In this document: positions 61,677-64,000 of the stretch, in pieces | How positions within the stretch are numbered: the stretch's first letter is position 1 | Layout: each line of letters starts with the position of its first letter | NCBI RefSeq assembly: GCF_039697315.1 | Contig: NZ_CP155619.1 | Span: 2,852,001-2,916,000 of the forward strand | Reading direction: 5' to 3' | Source of the DNA: Pseudomonas abietaniphila | GTDB lineage: Bacteria; Pseudomonadota; Gammaproteobacteria; Pseudomonadales; Pseudomonadaceae | DNA length: 64,000 bases | Notes under the pieces: model-generated | The model's database searches: none | What the model was told of the DNA's origin: nothing | Seen by the model: only the letters and a program-made list of their open reading frames with translations | Made by a program: the position numbers and the translations under genes

Positions 61677-63401
61677 TCATGGCTGAGCGGCCGAAGCGAG
61701 CAATTCCTTTAAAATCGTCTGTGGGTCCGCGCGCTTCTGCTGGCGGTAACTCCCCACGTGACGAACGAACAATGTGGCGCGGGCCACCAGGCTCTTACCC
61801 AGGACCGGTTTGCGATTGAGCTCTTCTTTCACGCGCTGGAACTGCGCCTGGATCACCGCGTCGGTGTAACGGGTTCCAGTGGCAAGGTTGTCGATGTAGA
61901 TGGCGACCGCGCCATCGAGCGCACTGCTTCCGTTTTCGATGGCCACGGCAAAAAGCCTGGCGCTGGCTTCGTCCTTGGCGTCGACGGCCTGCTTCTGGCT
62001 TTTTCTGAGGTTGGTCAGGCGGATGTTGTAGTTGTTGATGGTTTCAGCCACCAACGCCGATGACTGGATCAGGTTGCCTGCGGCTTCTTCACGCTGCTGA
62101 GCGATCAACGAAACATTGCGCTTGAGCTCTTCGTTGACCAGGCCCAGTTCAGCTTGCAGACGAGGGTCCGTGCTGGCGGAAATAATGCTGTCCAGACGTT
62201 TCGTCGGGTCTTGAGCGTCGTCGATGGCATCGGTCAACGAGGCCAGACGCCCCTCTTTCTGCCACTGCTCGAACAGCTCCTTGTAGCGTGAGCGAGGCGC
62301 GGAAAGTGCGCCAATGGCAACTCGAAACCCCGTCGTTTCGTTGCTCTGCTCCGTACCATCGGCCGCGAATAGCGGGTATTCGCGCCGCATACCAGTGAAT
62401 AGCGTCCCCTCACCTTCCAGGTAATTGCCGCCCTTGGCGACGAAGCCCCCATACGCCCCCTGACGCCTCCCCGCATGCACCAGCTGAAAAGACTCCTGGA
62501 CCATTTCGGCGGCGTTGCCAATGACGTCGAACAGGCCGATCGGATTGGGCAATTTCGTGCCAACGGGCATCAAGCGGGCGGCCTGCCCCGTACCACCTGC
62601 GACCTGATTGAACACCGCCCAGTCGCCCAGCGGCCCGTCCTCTTCGCTGCCCTCGACCCGACGCGGGAACAAACGCCCTTCCAGCTCCTGGCGACTGACG
62701 GCTTGGCCGCCACGGGCTGCATACTCCCATTCGACTTCGGTTGGCAGCCGTACAAAAGCGACGCCGCCATCGTCATCGTCTTTTCCGCGCCCGCTCACGG
62801 GCAGCAGATCGCGGTGGTATTTCATCAGCCAGGCGCTGTACACCGCCGAGAAACGCTCGGCCTCGAAGCGCGACAACTTGACCTTGGGCAAGCGTGCGAC
62901 CATACCCTCGGGAACTTCACAGGCGGATGCCGGCTCGCCGCTGGCGAGCGACTGGGCCTGAGACATGACCTGTGCGTATTGCCGTGCCGTGACCTCGTAC
63001 TTGCCGATGAAATACAGCATCGGTTTGAGCGGCGTCGCCGCATCGGTTTTCGGTAACTGAGGGCTGATGGTTTTGCGCCAGTCTGCAGACAGATCATTGA
63101 GCGTGAACTGGCCGTTGATGAAGTCTCGGCGGTAGCCGGAGATGAACGACTGTTTGTAGCCCGCCTCACCTTCGCTGAACGGATAGCCGAGGCTGATTTC
63201 ACGGTCGTCCAGCGTGCCTTGGGCCAGCACATAGACGTAACGAAACACCATCTGGCCGCCGCACGGCAGCGGCAGGATGACGTCATCTGCCAACGGTTTC
63301 GGGTTATCCAGCGTGTCGCCGTCGGCCGCCATCGTCAGGGATGACAAGCTCAGGGCGGCACCGCACGCCAGCACACTGAACGTCCGTCGTAACTCAAACA
63401 T
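61677..63401 (-). CDS. tagR: SUMF1-fold periplasmic protein TagR-like
   Basis: Protein of 574 residues with a signal peptide ending SSLTMAADG. The central part (about 125-345) is a formylglycine-generating-enzyme fold: LPTEVEWEYAARGG, PNPIGLFDVIGNAAEMVQES, ETTGFRVAI. The cysteines that catalyse in true FGE are not seen at the usual place, so it is a binding rather than catalytic domain. A helical C-terminal part of about 200 residues follows. TagR activates the kinase PpkA through TagST, and here it precedes tagQ. The start at 63401 has GAAGGA upstream; the 98-codon extension overlaps tagS. Confidence 0.8.
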   Translation of the reverse strand: MFELRRTFSVLACGAALSLSSLTMAADGDTLDNPKPLADDVILPLPCGGQMVFRYVYVLAQGTLDDREISLGYPFSEGEAGYKQSFISGYRRDFINGQFTLNDLSADWRKTISPQLPKTDAATPLKPMLYFIGKYEVTARQYAQVMSQAQSLASGEPASACEVPEGMVARLPKVKLSRFEAERFSAVYSAWLMKYHRDLLPVSGRGKDDDDGGVAFVRLPTEVEWEYAARGGQAVSRQELEGRLFPRRVEGSEEDGPLGDWAVFNQVAGGTGQAARLMPVGTKLPNPIGLFDVIGNAAEMVQESFQLVHAGRRQGAYGGFVAKGGNYLEGEGTLFTGMRREYPLFAADGTEQSNETTGFRVAIGALSAPRSRYKELFEQWQKEGRLASLTDAIDDAQDPTKRLDSIISASTDPRLQAELGLVNEELKRNVSLIAQQREEAAGNLIQSSALVAETINNYNIRLTNLRKSQKQAVDAKDEASARLFAVAIENGSSALDGAVAIYIDNLATGTRYTDAVIQAQFQRVKEELNRKPVLGKSLVARATLFVRHVGSYRQQKRADPQTILKELLASAAQP

Positions 63402-64000
63402 CTCTGATTCCTTCCGACGCTTCGATACGCGCCACCCGCCAACCACCCAGTGCAGCCGCCGGCACACTGGCACTGAGCACGGCGAACGCAGCCACGCAGT
63501 AATGACGTGCCAGCAAATGGCTGGCGTATTCGCCCGGTGTCTGCACAAACAGTGTGTTGATACCCTGCTCGGCAAGACCGTAAAGCCCCATGCTGACCAC
63601 CGTTGCCATCCCCCCGCTGTAGAGCGCTTGCAGGACCACGAACAACAGCAATGATCCGGTGCTGAAGCCCAGCAGCCGTAATACCGACAGCTCACGCCGT
63701 TTGCGCTCTACCGCCGCCAACGCGCCCGCGAACACAGCCGCCACGGCACCCGCCACCGCCAGCGCTGCGATGATCCAGAAGACGATGGACAGGTTGTGAC
63801 TCAAGGACTTCACCTGAGCGATGGCCGACGCCTGGGTCGACACGAGCAGGTGGTTTTCGGCGAAATAAACCCGCAGCGCTTCGACGTCATCAAGACTGCG
63901 GGCGTAGAGACGAAATGCGGGAAAGATGCGTTGTCCATTGGCGGCCGTGACATCGCCCGCCCAGCCAAAGGCCTGTACTGCACGCCCGTCGCGGTAATCT
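63394..64000 (-). CDS. tagS: ABC transporter permease TagS-like, C-terminal part (cut by window edge)
   Basis: The frame is open to the right edge: about 201 codons are visible. The fragment has three membrane helices (IVFWIIAALAVAGAVAAVF, LLLFVVLQALYSGGMATVV, VAAFAVLSASVPAAALGGW) and VERKRRELSVLRLLGFSTGS, the FtsX-type permease pattern. A periplasmic part (residues before VSTQASA) lies upstream. It overlaps tagR by 8 bases, fitting the tagT-tagS-tagR-tagQ order of the type VI regulatory pathway. Confidence 0.78.
   Translation of the reverse strand, partial: DYRDGRAVQAFGWAGDVTAANGQRIFPAFRLYARSLDDVEALRVYFAENHLLVSTQASAIAQVKSLSHNLSIVFWIIAALAVAGAVAAVFAGALAAVERKRRELSVLRLLGFSTGSLLLFVVLQALYSGGMATVVSMGLYGLAEQGINTLFVQTPGEYASHLLARHYCVAAFAVLSASVPAAALGGWRVARIEASEGIRDV

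Overview
The window is a piece of a Pseudomonas chromosome. The evidence is a glnA-DUF4124-ntrBC layout, an oscA-sbp-cysTWA cluster, a TriABC-type pump with two adaptor proteins, gabDT beside a tRNA, coding GC near 60% or above, and many REPIN-type palindromes (GTAGGAGCG..., GTGGGAGCGA...). Species cannot be decided; the repeat families look like the syringae/fluorescens side of the genus (inference).

Layout. 1-5.9 kb holds nitrogen control: the 3' end of glnA, a cupin lipoprotein, a periplasmic chorismate mutase, two DUF4124 proteins, and ntrB-ntrC behind a visible NtrC box and sigma-54 promoter. 5.9-10.2 kb holds an aldo/keto reductase diverging from a LysR regulator, then the choline transporter betT with a BetI-like operator. 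10.4-24.5 kb is sulfur acquisition: epsC diverging from dcyD, the cystine transporter tcyJLN, an accessory patch with a duplicated-domain protein, two tandem SfnB-type oxidoreductases with an FMN-dependent monooxygenase, and metQNI, followed by a low-GC pair of unknown genes. 24.5-25.2 kb is a tandem REPIN array. 25.2-33.5 kb holds a methyltransferase, a CBM-like small protein, a triABC-like efflux operon and an orphan AAA ATPase. 33.6-40.7 kb returns to sulfur: a TauD-type dioxygenase with an ABC importer, an orphan MetQ, a sigma-54 activator with no DNA-binding domain, and an RBBP9-type hydrolase. 41-44.6 kb holds a membrane desaturase diverging from an AraC regulator, a Crp/Fnr regulator and a Mpo1-like protein. 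44.7-49 kb is cysA-cysW-cysT-sbp-oscA. 49-55.5 kb holds c-di-GMP and signalling genes around desA. 55.7-58.6 kb is gabT-gabD. At 58.9 kb a tRNA-Arg(CCG) is followed by a low-GC relBE module. 60-64 kb is tagQ-tagR-tagS, the membrane-sensing arm of type VI secretion threonine phosphorylation; its cluster continues past the right edge.

How the genes fit together: at least six loci between 10 and 49 kb serve uptake or breakdown of cystine, methionine, sulfones/sulfonates and sulfate, so this stretch reads as a distributed sulfur-starvation regulon interspersed with REPINs, several of which sit inside operons. The least explained parts are the low-GC gene pair at 23.66-24.48 kb beside the REPIN array, the two-repeat protein at 15.74 kb, and the activator without DNA-binding domain at 39.1 kb.
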